Origin: Burkholderiales bacterium
GTDB taxonomy: Bacteria > Pseudomonadota > Gammaproteobacteria > Burkholderiales > Burkholderiaceae_C
Reading direction: 5' to 3'
Length of the DNA stretch: 48,587 bases
Assembly (NCBI GenBank): GCA_028864885.1
Contig: JAGWLR010000017.1
Location: 1-48,587 of the forward strand
The notes beneath the pieces were generated by a model. That model had not been told where the DNA came from and did not search any database. It saw only the letters and a program-made list of their open reading frames with translations. Below are positions 19,276 through 29,658 of the stretch, piece after piece. Within the stretch, counting starts at the first letter, position 1, and every line of letters begins with the position of its first letter. Position numbers and translations under genes: made by a program.

Positions 19276-20603
19276 ACGAATCGGTTCAGCTTAGGCTGTC
19301 CTTCACCCTGTCGCTGGCCATCCTCGTGGTAGCCATCGTGGCCGGCGTCTTCTCGTTCCTGTCGGCTTTCGACGAAGCCCATGAGCTACAGGACGATGTT
19401 CTACGCCAAGTGGCGCAGCTCATGGATCGGCAGCGCCTGTCACCGGCTCCGCCGACAACTGATGTTCGCCCCAAAGATGCCGATGAAGAATCGCACGTGA
19501 TCGTGCAGCGCTTGGGCGAAGCCAATCCATCTGAGGCCAGCGTGGATGCAGGTGGCACGCTTCCCCTGCCGACGACACTGGCTGATGGGCTGCATACGCT
19601 AGAGGTCGGCGGCGAGACATTCCGTGTAATGGTCAAGACCACGGCTGCCGGTGAACGCATCGCCGTAGCACAGGAAGCAGGTTTTCGCAATGAAATCGCC
19701 CGAGATGGAGCGCTACGCACCGTGATGCCGTTCCTAATCCTCGTGCCGGTACTGCTATTGATCGTCGCCGACCTTGTGCGCAAGATGTTTCGCCCCATTG
19801 CGGCACTTTCCAAAGAAATCGACCTGCGCGCCGAGCAGGAACTACACCCCGTCGAAGACCGTTACCTTCCGGTCGAGGTTCGCCCATTCGCCGTTGCGAT
19901 CAACCGATTGCTCGTCCGTGTTGGCCAGTCTATGGAATCTCAACGCCGCTTTGTAGCCGATGCCGCGCACGAACTGCGCTCGCCGTTGACCGCCCTTTCG
20001 CTGCAAGCGGAGAGACTGGCGGAGGCAGAAATGCCCGGCTTGGCGCGCGAACGATTGACCGTGTTGCGCCAAGGAATCGAGCGCGGCCGGAGCCTGCTGG
20101 ATCAACTCTTGACCTTGGCCAAGGCGCAGTCGACCGCCGAATCGCCGAAGTCACCGATATCCGTTCAGGCCATCTACCGTCGCGTGCTGGAAGACCTCAT
20201 GCCGCTGGCCGAGGCCAAACACATCGACATCGGGGTCGAAGGCACGCAAGACGCCGAGTTATTGGTGAGCGAGCTGGACATGATTGCCTTGGTCAAGAAC
20301 CTGGTCGATAACGCCATACGCTACACGCCAGAGGGAGGGCGTGTTGATCTTTCTGTGGGTATGTCGGCAGAAAAAGCCGTACTGCACATTCAGGACAGTG
20401 GGCCTGGCATTCCGTTGACTGAACGGGTTCGGGTTTTTGATCCCTTCTATCGCATGCTTGGCACTGAGCAGATCGGTTCAGGTCTAGGGCTTTCCATCGT
20501 CCAAACGATTGCCCAGCGCATCGGCGCGGAGATTCACCTCAGCTTCGTGGACGAGCCTCAGCAAACCGGCCTAAACGTTACCGTTTCCGTTCCAACTAAG
20601 TAA
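19251..20603 (+). CDS. Membrane sensor histidine kinase (QseC-like)
   Basis: The 450-residue partner of the preceding regulator has one membrane helix at residues 15-38 and a periplasmic sensor loop (about 40-155). The second helix lies near 157-173, then a HAMP-like linker, the HisKA domain with His240 in ADAAHELRSPLT, and an HATPase domain (NLVDNAIRYTPEGG, DSGPGIP, GSGLGLSIV). All catalytic boxes are intact. The two genes overlap and are translated together. The periplasmic loop gives no clear ligand hint. Confidence 0.93.
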   Translation: MDGFKRRLNESVQLRLSFTLSLAILVVAIVAGVFSFLSAFDEAHELQDDVLRQVAQLMDRQRLSPAPPTTDVRPKDADEESHVIVQRLGEANPSEASVDAGGTLPLPTTLADGLHTLEVGGETFRVMVKTTAAGERIAVAQEAGFRNEIARDGALRTVMPFLILVPVLLLIVADLVRKMFRPIAALSKEIDLRAEQELHPVEDRYLPVEVRPFAVAINRLLVRVGQSMESQRRFVADAAHELRSPLTALSLQAERLAEAEMPGLARERLTVLRQGIERGRSLLDQLLTLAKAQSTAESPKSPISVQAIYRRVLEDLMPLAEAKHIDIGVEGTQDAELLVSELDMIALVKNLVDNAIRYTPEGGRVDLSVGMSAEKAVLHIQDSGPGIPLTERVRVFDPFYRMLGTEQIGSGLGLSIVQTIAQRIGAEIHLSFVDEPQQTGLNVTVSVPTK

Positions 20604-22641
<2,038 letters not shown>

Positions 22642-22643
22642 TC

Positions 22644-22919
22644 ATGCAACCCGACGACCGTCATCTCAGTGAACAGATGAGCAAGCAAATCAAGCGCTTG
22701 AAATCTGCCCGCAAGGCTGGCGTGCTGGGCCTGTTGGTCACGGGTGGCACGGTGGGGCTGTTGCTGACGGTGCCGCTGATCCTGGGGGCCTACCTGGGGC
22801 GCTGGCTGGACGAACAATCGCCAGGGTATTCAGTGCGCTGGACCGTTAACTTGATCCTGCTGGGCTTGGCCGTCGGCATCTACAACGTCTACCGATTCTT
22901 GAAGGAGCACGGCCAATGA
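22644..22919 (+). CDS. atpQ: N-type ATPase accessory membrane subunit AtpQ (AtpI/AtpZ-like)
   Basis: The 91-residue protein has two membrane helices (residues about 25-50 and 65-85) and the AtpI/AtpZ pattern LGRWLDEQ and GLAVGIYNVYRFLKE. In N-ATPase operons AtpQ is thought to help assemble the membrane sector or transport Mg/Ca. It begins 3 bp after atpC and overlaps atpB by 4 bp, leaving no room for atpR, which normally stands between atpQ and atpB. Confidence 0.82.
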   Translation: MQPDDRHLSEQMSKQIKRLKSARKAGVLGLLVTGGTVGLLLTVPLILGAYLGRWLDEQSPGYSVRWTVNLILLGLAVGIYNVYRFLKEHGQ

Positions 22920-23647
22920 ATGGCATGGGGTCGAGCATCTGGTGGCAGTGGCATGGGCTGGCGCTGCACGAATCAGCGGGCTTGTCTATGTTGATCACCC
23001 TGGTGATCGGCTTGTTTGGCTGGAGCTTGTCGAGCCGATTGCGAGGCTCGCCTTCACGCCTGCCGCCTTTGGCCGAGGCACTTTACCAACTGATGCACGA
23101 TGCGGTGGCCGAGGTGCTGCCCCCCAAGTACACCGCAGCCGTTTTTCCGTTCATCGCCACGCTGTGGGTGTACATCCTGGTGGCGAACCTGATTGGCCTG
23201 GTGCCGGGGCTGTCATCGCCTACTCGGGATTTGTCCATCACCAGCGCGCTGGCGGTGCTGGTGTTTGTTGCGGTCCATGGCTATGGCATCCATGCCGCGG
23301 GCTGGCGACTGTATCTGAGTCACTACCTCAAGCCGAGTCCGATCCTGCTGCCCTTCCACTTGATCAGCGAGGTCACCCGAACCCTGGCCCTGGCGATCCG
23401 CCTGTTCGGCAACATGATGAGCCTGGAGATGGCCGCTGTGCTGGTGCTGCTGGTGGCCGGATTGCTGGTGCCCATTCCCTTACTGTTGCTGCACGTGGTC
23501 GAGGCGCTGGTTCAGGCTTACATCTTCGGCATGCTCGCCTTGATCTACATCGCCAGTGCCCTTGAAGTGGCCGATCAACACACAGCCATGGCTCAAGCCA
23601 TCGATGCTTCCCCATCTTCATCCGATCAGGAGTCTTCACATGAATGA
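22916..23647 (+). CDS. atpB: N-type ATPase Fo subunit a
   Basis: The 243-residue subunit a forms the ion half-channels next to the c-ring. The essential Arg is in the helix TRTLALAIRLFGNMMSLE (around residue 162). LWVYILVANLIGLVPGLSSPTRDL is the conserved cytoplasmic-side motif. The 3' end overlaps atpE by 8 bp. The C-terminal tail after residue 220 is Ser/Gln-rich and divergent. Confidence 0.94.
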   Translation: MNGMGSSIWWQWHGLALHESAGLSMLITLVIGLFGWSLSSRLRGSPSRLPPLAEALYQLMHDAVAEVLPPKYTAAVFPFIATLWVYILVANLIGLVPGLSSPTRDLSITSALAVLVFVAVHGYGIHAAGWRLYLSHYLKPSPILLPFHLISEVTRTLALAIRLFGNMMSLEMAAVLVLLVAGLLVPIPLLLLHVVEALVQAYIFGMLALIYIASALEVADQHTAMAQAIDASPSSSDQESSHE

Positions 23648-23906
23648 TCTGCATCTTTTCAGTCTGGCCTCGACGGTCGTGGCCGGCCTGGTCATTGCAC
23701 TGGGCGTGTTCTTCCCGGCGGTCGCCATGGGCAAGGCAATCTCTGCCGCGCTCGACGCCTTGGCCCGGCAACCCGAAGCCGAAAAATCCATCAGCCGCAC
23801 CTTGTTCATCGGGCTGGCAATGATCGAATCGCTGGCGATTTATTGCCTGGTGATTGCCTTGATCATCCTGTTCCGCAACCCGCTGCTGGGATACTTCCTG
23901 AAATAA
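23640..23906 (+). CDS. atpE: N-type ATPase Fo subunit c
   Basis: The 88-residue hairpin proteolipid has two helices joined by the polar loop ARQPEAEKS. The ion-binding carboxylate is Glu63 in MIESLAIY, with Ser64 and Tyr68 in the spacing of Na-binding rings. In helix 1 the usual P-x3-Q pattern reads Pro26-A-V-A-Met30, so the Gln ligand is replaced by Met. The ATG at 23640 has an AGGAG site eight bases upstream; an in-frame ATG further upstream inside atpB is not used. Confidence 0.95.
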   Translation: MNDLHLFSLASTVVAGLVIALGVFFPAVAMGKAISAALDALARQPEAEKSISRTLFIGLAMIESLAIYCLVIALIILFRNPLLGYFLK

Positions 23907-23919
23907 CCGGACCCTCGCG

Positions 23920-24681
23920 ATGGACCTCGACGGCACCACCTTCGCGCTACAGATCGTCAACTTCCTGACCCTGCTGTGGCTGTTGAATCGATTTGTGTTT
24001 CGCCCCATCCGAGCGGCTCTGCAAGCCAAGGCTGAGGCAGAGGCTGCGCAACGTCAAGCCCTGCTCAAGCAGGCAGCCGATCTGGAAGCCCAGAGGGCGC
24101 AACTGGCTCAGCAACTGGCCGAAGGGGCTGCACAGCGCGCCAAGGCGCAGGCTGCCTTGAACGACGAGATTCAGGCTCTGCGCAAAAAGCAGATGCAAAG
24201 CCTGCACGAGGAGTTGCAAGACGAAAGAGACAAGGCCCGTGCCCGCCTACAGCAGGAAGAAAAACGCCTGCTTGAATCGATGGAAGCCCGACAACAGCAA
24301 TGTGCCTCGGACTACATCGCGGCCTACCTCAGCCGCCTGGCCAGCCCTGAGCTGGAAGCGCGCATCATTGCGCTCTTTCTGACCGATCTGGATGATCACG
24401 CCTCTGCTGCGGCACAGGCCTTGGCGAACCCGTGGCAGGATGACCCCCAAGCGCCAGCCCCAGTAGAGGTGAGCACCTGTTTTCAAGTCGATGCTGTCAC
24501 CCGCGCACAGATTGAAGATCGGCTGCATCGTTTGTGCACTCAACCTTGTCTGGTGAGCTGGCGACAAAACCCCGCGTTGCTCGCTGGCATCTGTGTGCAT
24601 GTGCCAGGCTTTCAACTTGAAGCCAGCTTGCGTGCGGGTGTTCGCGCCGCACCCTCATCTACAGCGCGTGCCCCCTCATGA
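23920..24681 (+). CDS. atpF: N-type ATPase b subunit with delta-like C-terminal domain
   Basis: The 253-residue peripheral stalk subunit has an N-terminal membrane helix (ALQIVNFLTLLWLLNRFVF) and a long coiled coil rich in Gln, Ala and Glu (residues about 30-140). The C-terminal part contains TRAQIEDRLHRLCTQ and LLAGICVHVPGFQLEASLRAGV, resembling the end of F1 delta (LIGG...D.S...). This fits N-ATPases, which lack a separate delta gene. It overlaps atpA by 4 bp. Confidence 0.9.
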   Translation: MDLDGTTFALQIVNFLTLLWLLNRFVFRPIRAALQAKAEAEAAQRQALLKQAADLEAQRAQLAQQLAEGAAQRAKAQAALNDEIQALRKKQMQSLHEELQDERDKARARLQQEEKRLLESMEARQQQCASDYIAAYLSRLASPELEARIIALFLTDLDDHASAAAQALANPWQDDPQAPAPVEVSTCFQVDAVTRAQIEDRLHRLCTQPCLVSWRQNPALLAGICVHVPGFQLEASLRAGVRAAPSSTARAPS

Positions 24682-26090
24682 ACCAGATTGGCCTGTTGAT
24701 TGAAGAAGTGGGCACGGTCATCTGCCTGGCCGATGGCATCGCATGGGTGCAGGGTCTGCCCTCGGTCCCGATGGGTGAGGTAATCGAATCGGCAGAAGGC
24801 AGTCGTGCCTGGGTGTTTCAGCTGGACGAACGTCTGGCCGGCTGCATCTTGCTGGAACAACAAGACGACATGGCCGCCGGGGTGCGCATGCGCCGCAGCG
24901 GGCATCGGCTGACCATGCCCTGCAGCGATGAGCTGTTGGGGCGTGTGATTGATCCCTTGGGGCGGCCCCTCGATGGGCTCGCGCCTGTTTCGTCGGCCCA
25001 GCGACGCGCCTTAGAGGCCGGTTCGCCAGCCATTGTTGAGCGTGATCCCGTCCAACGCCCTTTGCATACGGGCAACACCATCATCGACACCCTGCTGCCA
25101 ATCGGCCGCGGCCAGCGCGAACTGTTGATTGGCGACGAAGGAACCGGTAAAAGCGCCCTGGCCCTAGACGCCATCATCAATCAGCAAGGGCAGAACGTGC
25201 GGTGCGTGCTGGTGCTGATTGGGCAACGGCGGGCCGAGGTGGCCGAAACCATCCGCACCCTGCAAGAGCGTGGCGCCATGGCCCATACCACCATCGTGGT
25301 TGCCGAGGCTGGCGCCCTGCCCGGCTTGCAATACCTGGCCCCCTTCGCTGGCTGTGCCCTGGCCGAATCGTGGATGCACGCCGGACACGACACCCTCATT
25401 GTTTACGACGACCTAGGCAAACACGCCCAGGCCTATCGAGAGCTGTCCTTGCTGCTGCGGCGCCCCCCAGGGCGCGAAGCCTACCCCGGCGACATCTTTT
25501 ATCTGCATTCGCGCCTGTTGGAGCGCTCGACCCAACTGAGCACGGCCTTGGGCGGCGGCAGCATGACGGCCATTCCCATCGTGCCCACGCAGTTAGGTGA
25601 GGTATCGAGCTACATCCCCACCAATCTGATCTCCATCACCGACGGACAGGTGTACTTGAGCAGCAAGCTGGTGGCCTCAGGCATGTTCCCAGCCATTGAT
25701 GTGGGGACGTCGGTCTCTCGCATCGGGGGCAAAGCTCAGGATCGGGCCATCGCTCGTGAATGCAAGCGATTGCGGCTGGACTACCTTCAGTTTCTGGAGC
25801 TGGAGTTGTTCACCCGATTCGGCACACATCTGGATGAAGACACAGCCGCGAAGATGAAGCGCGGGCGCCTGCTGCAAGCCCTGTTCCGCCAAGGCCGATT
25901 GGCCCCCCGCTCGCATCTGTACAACATGGCGTGGCTGGTGGCCTTCAACGAGGGGCTGCTGCAAGAGTCATCAGCCACCGACCTGGCCGAATCATTGCGC
26001 AGGCTGAACCAACAATCGTCGCAAGCCCCGCACATCGACGCGCCACGCGACGAATGGGTGGCATGGGTGCGCTTGGCGCTCGGGGGCTGA
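24678..26090 (+). CDS. atpA: N-type ATPase F1 subunit alpha
   Basis: The 470-residue non-catalytic nucleotide-binding subunit has the P-loop GDEGTGKSALALDAIINQ, then the alpha signature VYDDLGKHAQAYRELSLLLRRPPGREAYPGDIFYLHSRLLERS, and SITDGQVYLSSKL. It is shorter than housekeeping alpha (about 510), as expected for the N-type. It is followed one base later by atpG. Confidence 0.96.
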   Translation: MNQIGLLIEEVGTVICLADGIAWVQGLPSVPMGEVIESAEGSRAWVFQLDERLAGCILLEQQDDMAAGVRMRRSGHRLTMPCSDELLGRVIDPLGRPLDGLAPVSSAQRRALEAGSPAIVERDPVQRPLHTGNTIIDTLLPIGRGQRELLIGDEGTGKSALALDAIINQQGQNVRCVLVLIGQRRAEVAETIRTLQERGAMAHTTIVVAEAGALPGLQYLAPFAGCALAESWMHAGHDTLIVYDDLGKHAQAYRELSLLLRRPPGREAYPGDIFYLHSRLLERSTQLSTALGGGSMTAIPIVPTQLGEVSSYIPTNLISITDGQVYLSSKLVASGMFPAIDVGTSVSRIGGKAQDRAIARECKRLRLDYLQFLELELFTRFGTHLDEDTAAKMKRGRLLQALFRQGRLAPRSHLYNMAWLVAFNEGLLQESSATDLAESLRRLNQQSSQAPHIDAPRDEWVAWVRLALGG

Positions 26091-26091
26091 C

Positions 26092-26889
26092 ATGGCCGGT
26101 GACAAGGCGCTCAGGGAACGCAGCCATTTGCTCGATGAGCTGCGTCAGATCGTTCAATCGATGAAGAATCTGGCGTTTGCCGAACTGCAGCGCGTCAGCC
26201 GCATCCGCGAGGCCCAGTCCGAAGCAGCATCGACATTGAATCAGGCACTCATGCGGCTGGGGTCGATGCCCTCACCGGCCTCGTCTGCTGCCCCAGATCA
26301 AGACCGGATGTGGCTGGTCATCGGAGCGGAGCGTGGCTTTTGTGGCGCATTCAACGCCCGCCTGGCAGACACCCTTGACGAGCTGAAATTGGCCGAGTCG
26401 AAACAGCCCGTGCTGGTGGCCAGCACACGCATGAAAGAATCCTCGCCATCGCCCGCGTTCGCCTTTCTCAAAGGGTGCGCCTCGTCTGACGAAGTCGACA
26501 TGACGGTGGACGATTGGCTGGCCGCCATCGAGCAGAACCGAGGCTCGGCGACACACCTACAGGTGATTCGACACGACGAGCATCAAGTCATTCAGACCAT
26601 GCTGCCCCTGCATGCGCCGCCGTGCGCGGATCGGGTCTCCATTGCCCACCAGCTTCCCTTGCCAGGATTGCGAAGTGCGATCCACCGACAGCATCTGCGT
26701 TTCATGATTCAAGATGCCATCACGGCGTCGCTGCTACAAGAAAACCACTGGCGTCTGAATCAAATGCAACGTGCACAGGATCACCTTGACGAGTTGTCGG
26801 CGCAACTGCGGCGGCAATATGCGGCGAATCGGCAGGCCAGCATCACCAATGAGCTGGAAACGCTCATGTCAGGTCCGTTCTCGGTATAA
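26092..26889 (+). CDS. atpG: N-type ATPase F1 subunit gamma
   Basis: The 265-residue central-stalk subunit has an N-terminal coiled-coil strand (LRQIVQSMKNLAFAELQRVSR), the central GAERGFCGAFNARLAD block matching GSDRGLCGGFN of canonical gamma, and a C-terminal helix rich in Gln/Arg. It is the last gene of the operon. The divergent middle region is typical for N-type gamma subunits. Confidence 0.9.
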   Translation: MAGDKALRERSHLLDELRQIVQSMKNLAFAELQRVSRIREAQSEAASTLNQALMRLGSMPSPASSAAPDQDRMWLVIGAERGFCGAFNARLADTLDELKLAESKQPVLVASTRMKESSPSPAFAFLKGCASSDEVDMTVDDWLAAIEQNRGSATHLQVIRHDEHQVIQTMLPLHAPPCADRVSIAHQLPLPGLRSAIHRQHLRFMIQDAITASLLQENHWRLNQMQRAQDHLDELSAQLRRQYAANRQASITNELETLMSGPFSV

Positions 26890-26984
26890 ATCCTCCCCAC
26901 AGTTCAGGTCTTTCTGCCACGCGCCTTTCATGCGCGGGTGATAAGCTGGAATCCAATAGACCTACAGCTTGATGAGGAAGAACC

Positions 26985-28118
26985 ATGCCTGGCCTGTTGC
27001 CTGATGTCGATCCCGAAGGCCTGCTTGAATACTCGGTGGTGTTCACGGATCGTTCGCTGAACCAGATGTCGCAAAAATTTCAGCGCGTGATGCGGGATTT
27101 GTCTGACGTGCTGAAAGAGGTCTACCACGCCCGATCAGTGGCGCTGGTTCCAGGTGGGGGCACCTTCGGCATGGAAGCCGTTGCACGGCAGTTTGCAACG
27201 GGTAAAAAGGCGCTGGTCATTCGCAATGGCTGGTTCAGCTTCCGCTGGTCTCAGATCTTCGAGATGGGGCACATCCCAGCCGAAGAGACCGTGTTGAAGG
27301 CTCGCCAAGCCGCGCCCGGCCCTCAGCAGCCCTATTCACCCCCGCCGATTGCCGAGGTGGTCGACACCATTCGTGCCAAACGCCCAGATCTGGTGTTTGC
27401 GCCGCATGTGGAAACGGCATCCGGCATCATCCTGCCCGATGACTACCTGAAGGCTGTGGCTGATGCAGTTCATGAGGCAGGCGGCCTGTTCGTACTCGAC
27501 TGTGTCGCTTCAGGCGCCGCGTGGGTCGACATGCAAGCCACCGGGGTCGACGTGTTGATCAGCGCGCCCCAAAAGGGCTGGAGCGGCTCGCCAGGCTGCG
27601 CTTTCGTGATGCTGAGCGAGCGGGCTCGCCAAGCCATCGAGCACACCACCAGCACCAGCTTTGCTGCCGACTTGAAGAAGTGGCTGCAGATCATGGAAAC
27701 CTATGAGGGCGGCAGCCATGCCTACCATGCCACCCTGCCGACCGATGCGATCACCAAGACGTGCCAGATGATGCTCGAAACCCGCGAGTACGGCTTTGAA
27801 AAGGTTCGTGCCGAGCAGTGGGAGCTGGGCCGCCGGGTCCGTGCTCTGCTTGAATCCAAGGATATCCGCAGCGTGGCGGCAGAGGGCTTCAAGGCGCCCG
27901 GTGTGGTGGTGAGCTACACCGACCACGACGGCATGCACACGGGCAAAGCCTTCATAGCCAATGGCCTGCAAACCGCCGCGGGCGTGCCTTTGCGCTGTGA
28001 TGAATCCGCTGATTTCAAAACCTTCCGCGTCGGATTGTTCGGCTTGGACAAGCTGCACAACATCGAGCGGACGGTCGCCCACCTGGAAACAGCGCTCAGC
28101 CAGGTTCTTCCTGACTGA
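26985..28118 (+). CDS. Class V PLP-dependent aminotransferase
   Basis: The 377-residue fold-type I aminotransferase belongs to the serine-pyruvate / alanine-glyoxylate group. The PLP-binding lysine is Lys197 in SAPQKGWSG, and VPGGGTFGMEAVAR (near residue 55) is the phosphate-binding region. A GAGGAAG ribosome site precedes the ATG. Class V covers alanine-glyoxylate, phosphoserine and isopenicillin epimerase-like enzymes, so the substrate is not known from sequence. The gene stands between the N-ATPase operon and the convergent signalling operon. Confidence 0.85.
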   Translation: MPGLLPDVDPEGLLEYSVVFTDRSLNQMSQKFQRVMRDLSDVLKEVYHARSVALVPGGGTFGMEAVARQFATGKKALVIRNGWFSFRWSQIFEMGHIPAEETVLKARQAAPGPQQPYSPPPIAEVVDTIRAKRPDLVFAPHVETASGIILPDDYLKAVADAVHEAGGLFVLDCVASGAAWVDMQATGVDVLISAPQKGWSGSPGCAFVMLSERARQAIEHTTSTSFAADLKKWLQIMETYEGGSHAYHATLPTDAITKTCQMMLETREYGFEKVRAEQWELGRRVRALLESKDIRSVAAEGFKAPGVVVSYTDHDGMHTGKAFIANGLQTAAGVPLRCDESADFKTFRVGLFGLDKLHNIERTVAHLETALSQVLPD

Positions 28119-28123
28119 GCAGG

Positions 28124-28495
28124 TCAAGCTGGACTGAGCAGACCTTCCAAGGTTTCAATCAGCTCCAGCGGGCTGAATGGCTTGACCAGATAAGAGTCGG
28201 CGCCTGCGTCCTTGCCAGCCTGCCTGTCTGCAACTTGGCCCCGCGCCGTCAAGAGAACGACTCGAATGTGCTTCAGGTTGGGATCTGACTTGATCTGCCT
28301 GCAAGCTTGTAGACCGTCGATTTCCCCGGGCATCATGATGTCCAGCAACATCAGGTCAGGCTTGAATTCGCGGGCCACTCGCAGGCCCTCGGCTCCGTCG
28401 GGGGCTTCGCGGATTTCATAATCCTCGAACTCCAAAGTCATGTGGATAAGCTTGCGTATGTCAGCTTGGTCTTCGGTGATCAGGACGCGTTTCAT
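28124..28495 (-). CDS. Single-domain response regulator (CheY-like receiver)
   Basis: The 123-residue stand-alone receiver has the acidic pair at residues 8-9 (TEDQ), phospho-acceptor Asp52 in MLLDIMMPG, Thr83 and Lys105 in VKPF. There is no output domain. The ATG at 28495 is chosen because a GGAGGG ribosome site lies seven bases upstream, while the ATG at 28510 lacks one. It is the last gene of the three-gene minus-strand signalling operon and lies 21 bp after the kinase-like gene. It could act as a phosphate sink or shuttle or bind a protein partner. Confidence 0.92.
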   Translation of the reverse strand: MKRVLITEDQADIRKLIHMTLEFEDYEIREAPDGAEGLRVAREFKPDLMLLDIMMPGEIDGLQACRQIKSDPNLKHIRVVLLTARGQVADRQAGKDAGADSYLVKPFSPLELIETLEGLLSPA

Positions 28496-28516
28496 GATGG
28501 AACCCTCCATTGAATA

Positions 28517-29638
28517 TCAGGCAGCCTTCTGGCGCCGTCGCGACATCAGTACTGCCAGGTCGGCGGCATAACGCTGTGCCTGGGCAGCATCCATGGATTG
28601 ATCCATGGATCGATAGGGAGCCCCAGTGGGCAAATCGATCAAAAAATTCCGTAAACCATCTTCATCTTCTTCACGCAGTTGCCCACCATGCAGCCCGACG
28701 ATGCATTGGCACAGGTGCAATCCGATCAGATCCTTGGCGTTAGGCGGAGGCGGGGCCGGTGGGCGGGCTGCGCTCTTGCTTCGATCGCTCGTCTGGGGCA
28801 GAGCATTGGGGTCTGCCAGCAAAGTGGCATCATCTTGCCGCATTGGCCACATGCCGCTGTTGCGAAACACGATGAGCACGCGTGGCCCCATCTGACGGAG
28901 TTCAATGTCAAGGGTTCCCCCTGTAGGGACGGCACGTAATGCGGCGCCCAGACTTTCGGTCACGATGCGAGTCAGCCAGAACTCACTAGCGTAAACAATC
29001 GGTGCCTCGCTTTCTGCGAATCGACTGACGAGCCGCACCGTGATCTTTTTAGCCAGGGCCTGATGCTCTTGCTGAAGCCAGCAACATTTCAACAGCGGCC
29101 ATAACTCGAGGCGATCGCTAGCAAGCAGATCCTGGTGCCCCCATAACTGAGCCAGTTCGGTCAGTCGGATGACGGTGTCAGTGACCTCGGACACCTTTTG
29201 TAAGCCTTCCTTGCTAGCCTCGAGGCTGTCGGACTCAATCGCACTTTTGATGACGCTGGTCAGCCGCTTGAGTGGAGTTGCCAGGTCAGATCGAATCACA
29301 GTCATCAGATTGTTCAAGGATAAAGCTTCACCATACGGTGCAGGCGACTTGAGGTAGATCCAAGCTTCACCCTGTGCCATTCCAGGCCCGACTTCTGCCA
29401 CCAGCAATTGCTTACATCCAGCTTGTGGTTCAAACTCAAGTCGAACCTGCGACTTCAGCTTTCCCGAGGCGATGACCGCAACGGCTCGCGCCATGGGAGA
29501 GTCGGGCAATCGATCACCTGACTTCATGCCGCAATAGGTTTGCGCCTTTTGATTGGCGAAGGTCACTTCACCATTCGCATTTGCCCACAACAAACCATCA
29601 GAGACGTTGTCCAAAAGGGTTTGCAAGACCGGATTCAT
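28517..29638 (-). CDS. Degenerate histidine-kinase-like protein (pseudokinase)
   Basis: The 373-residue protein has an N-terminal PAS-like region (LLDNVSDGLLWANANGEVTFANQKA), a HisKA-like helix pair and a degenerate HATPase fold. The phosphoacceptor position reads SDLATPL, with Ser117 where HELRTPL has His. The N-box Asn is missing (TESLGAALRAV), and the G1 DxGxG is replaced by FRNSGMWP. A relic of the G2 box remains as GLHLCQCIVGLHGG. The start at 29638 has GGAG upstream and does not overlap the preceding gene. It is flanked by a functional-looking kinase and a receiver, so a scaffolding or inhibitory role is likely. Confidence 0.78.
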   Translation of the reverse strand: MNPVLQTLLDNVSDGLLWANANGEVTFANQKAQTYCGMKSGDRLPDSPMARAVAVIASGKLKSQVRLEFEPQAGCKQLLVAEVGPGMAQGEAWIYLKSPAPYGEALSLNNLMTVIRSDLATPLKRLTSVIKSAIESDSLEASKEGLQKVSEVTDTVIRLTELAQLWGHQDLLASDRLELWPLLKCCWLQQEHQALAKKITVRLVSRFAESEAPIVYASEFWLTRIVTESLGAALRAVPTGGTLDIELRQMGPRVLIVFRNSGMWPMRQDDATLLADPNALPQTSDRSKSAARPPAPPPPNAKDLIGLHLCQCIVGLHGGQLREEDEDGLRNFLIDLPTGAPYRSMDQSMDAAQAQRYAADLAVLMSRRRQKAA

Positions 29639-29658
29639 GATTGACTCCACTTTGGTGG

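Noticed and set aside
28588-28615. Short direct repeat ATCCATGGAT in the 3' end of the pseudokinase gene
   Set aside because: It lies in coding sequence (SMDQSMD) and is too short to be a feature in its own right.
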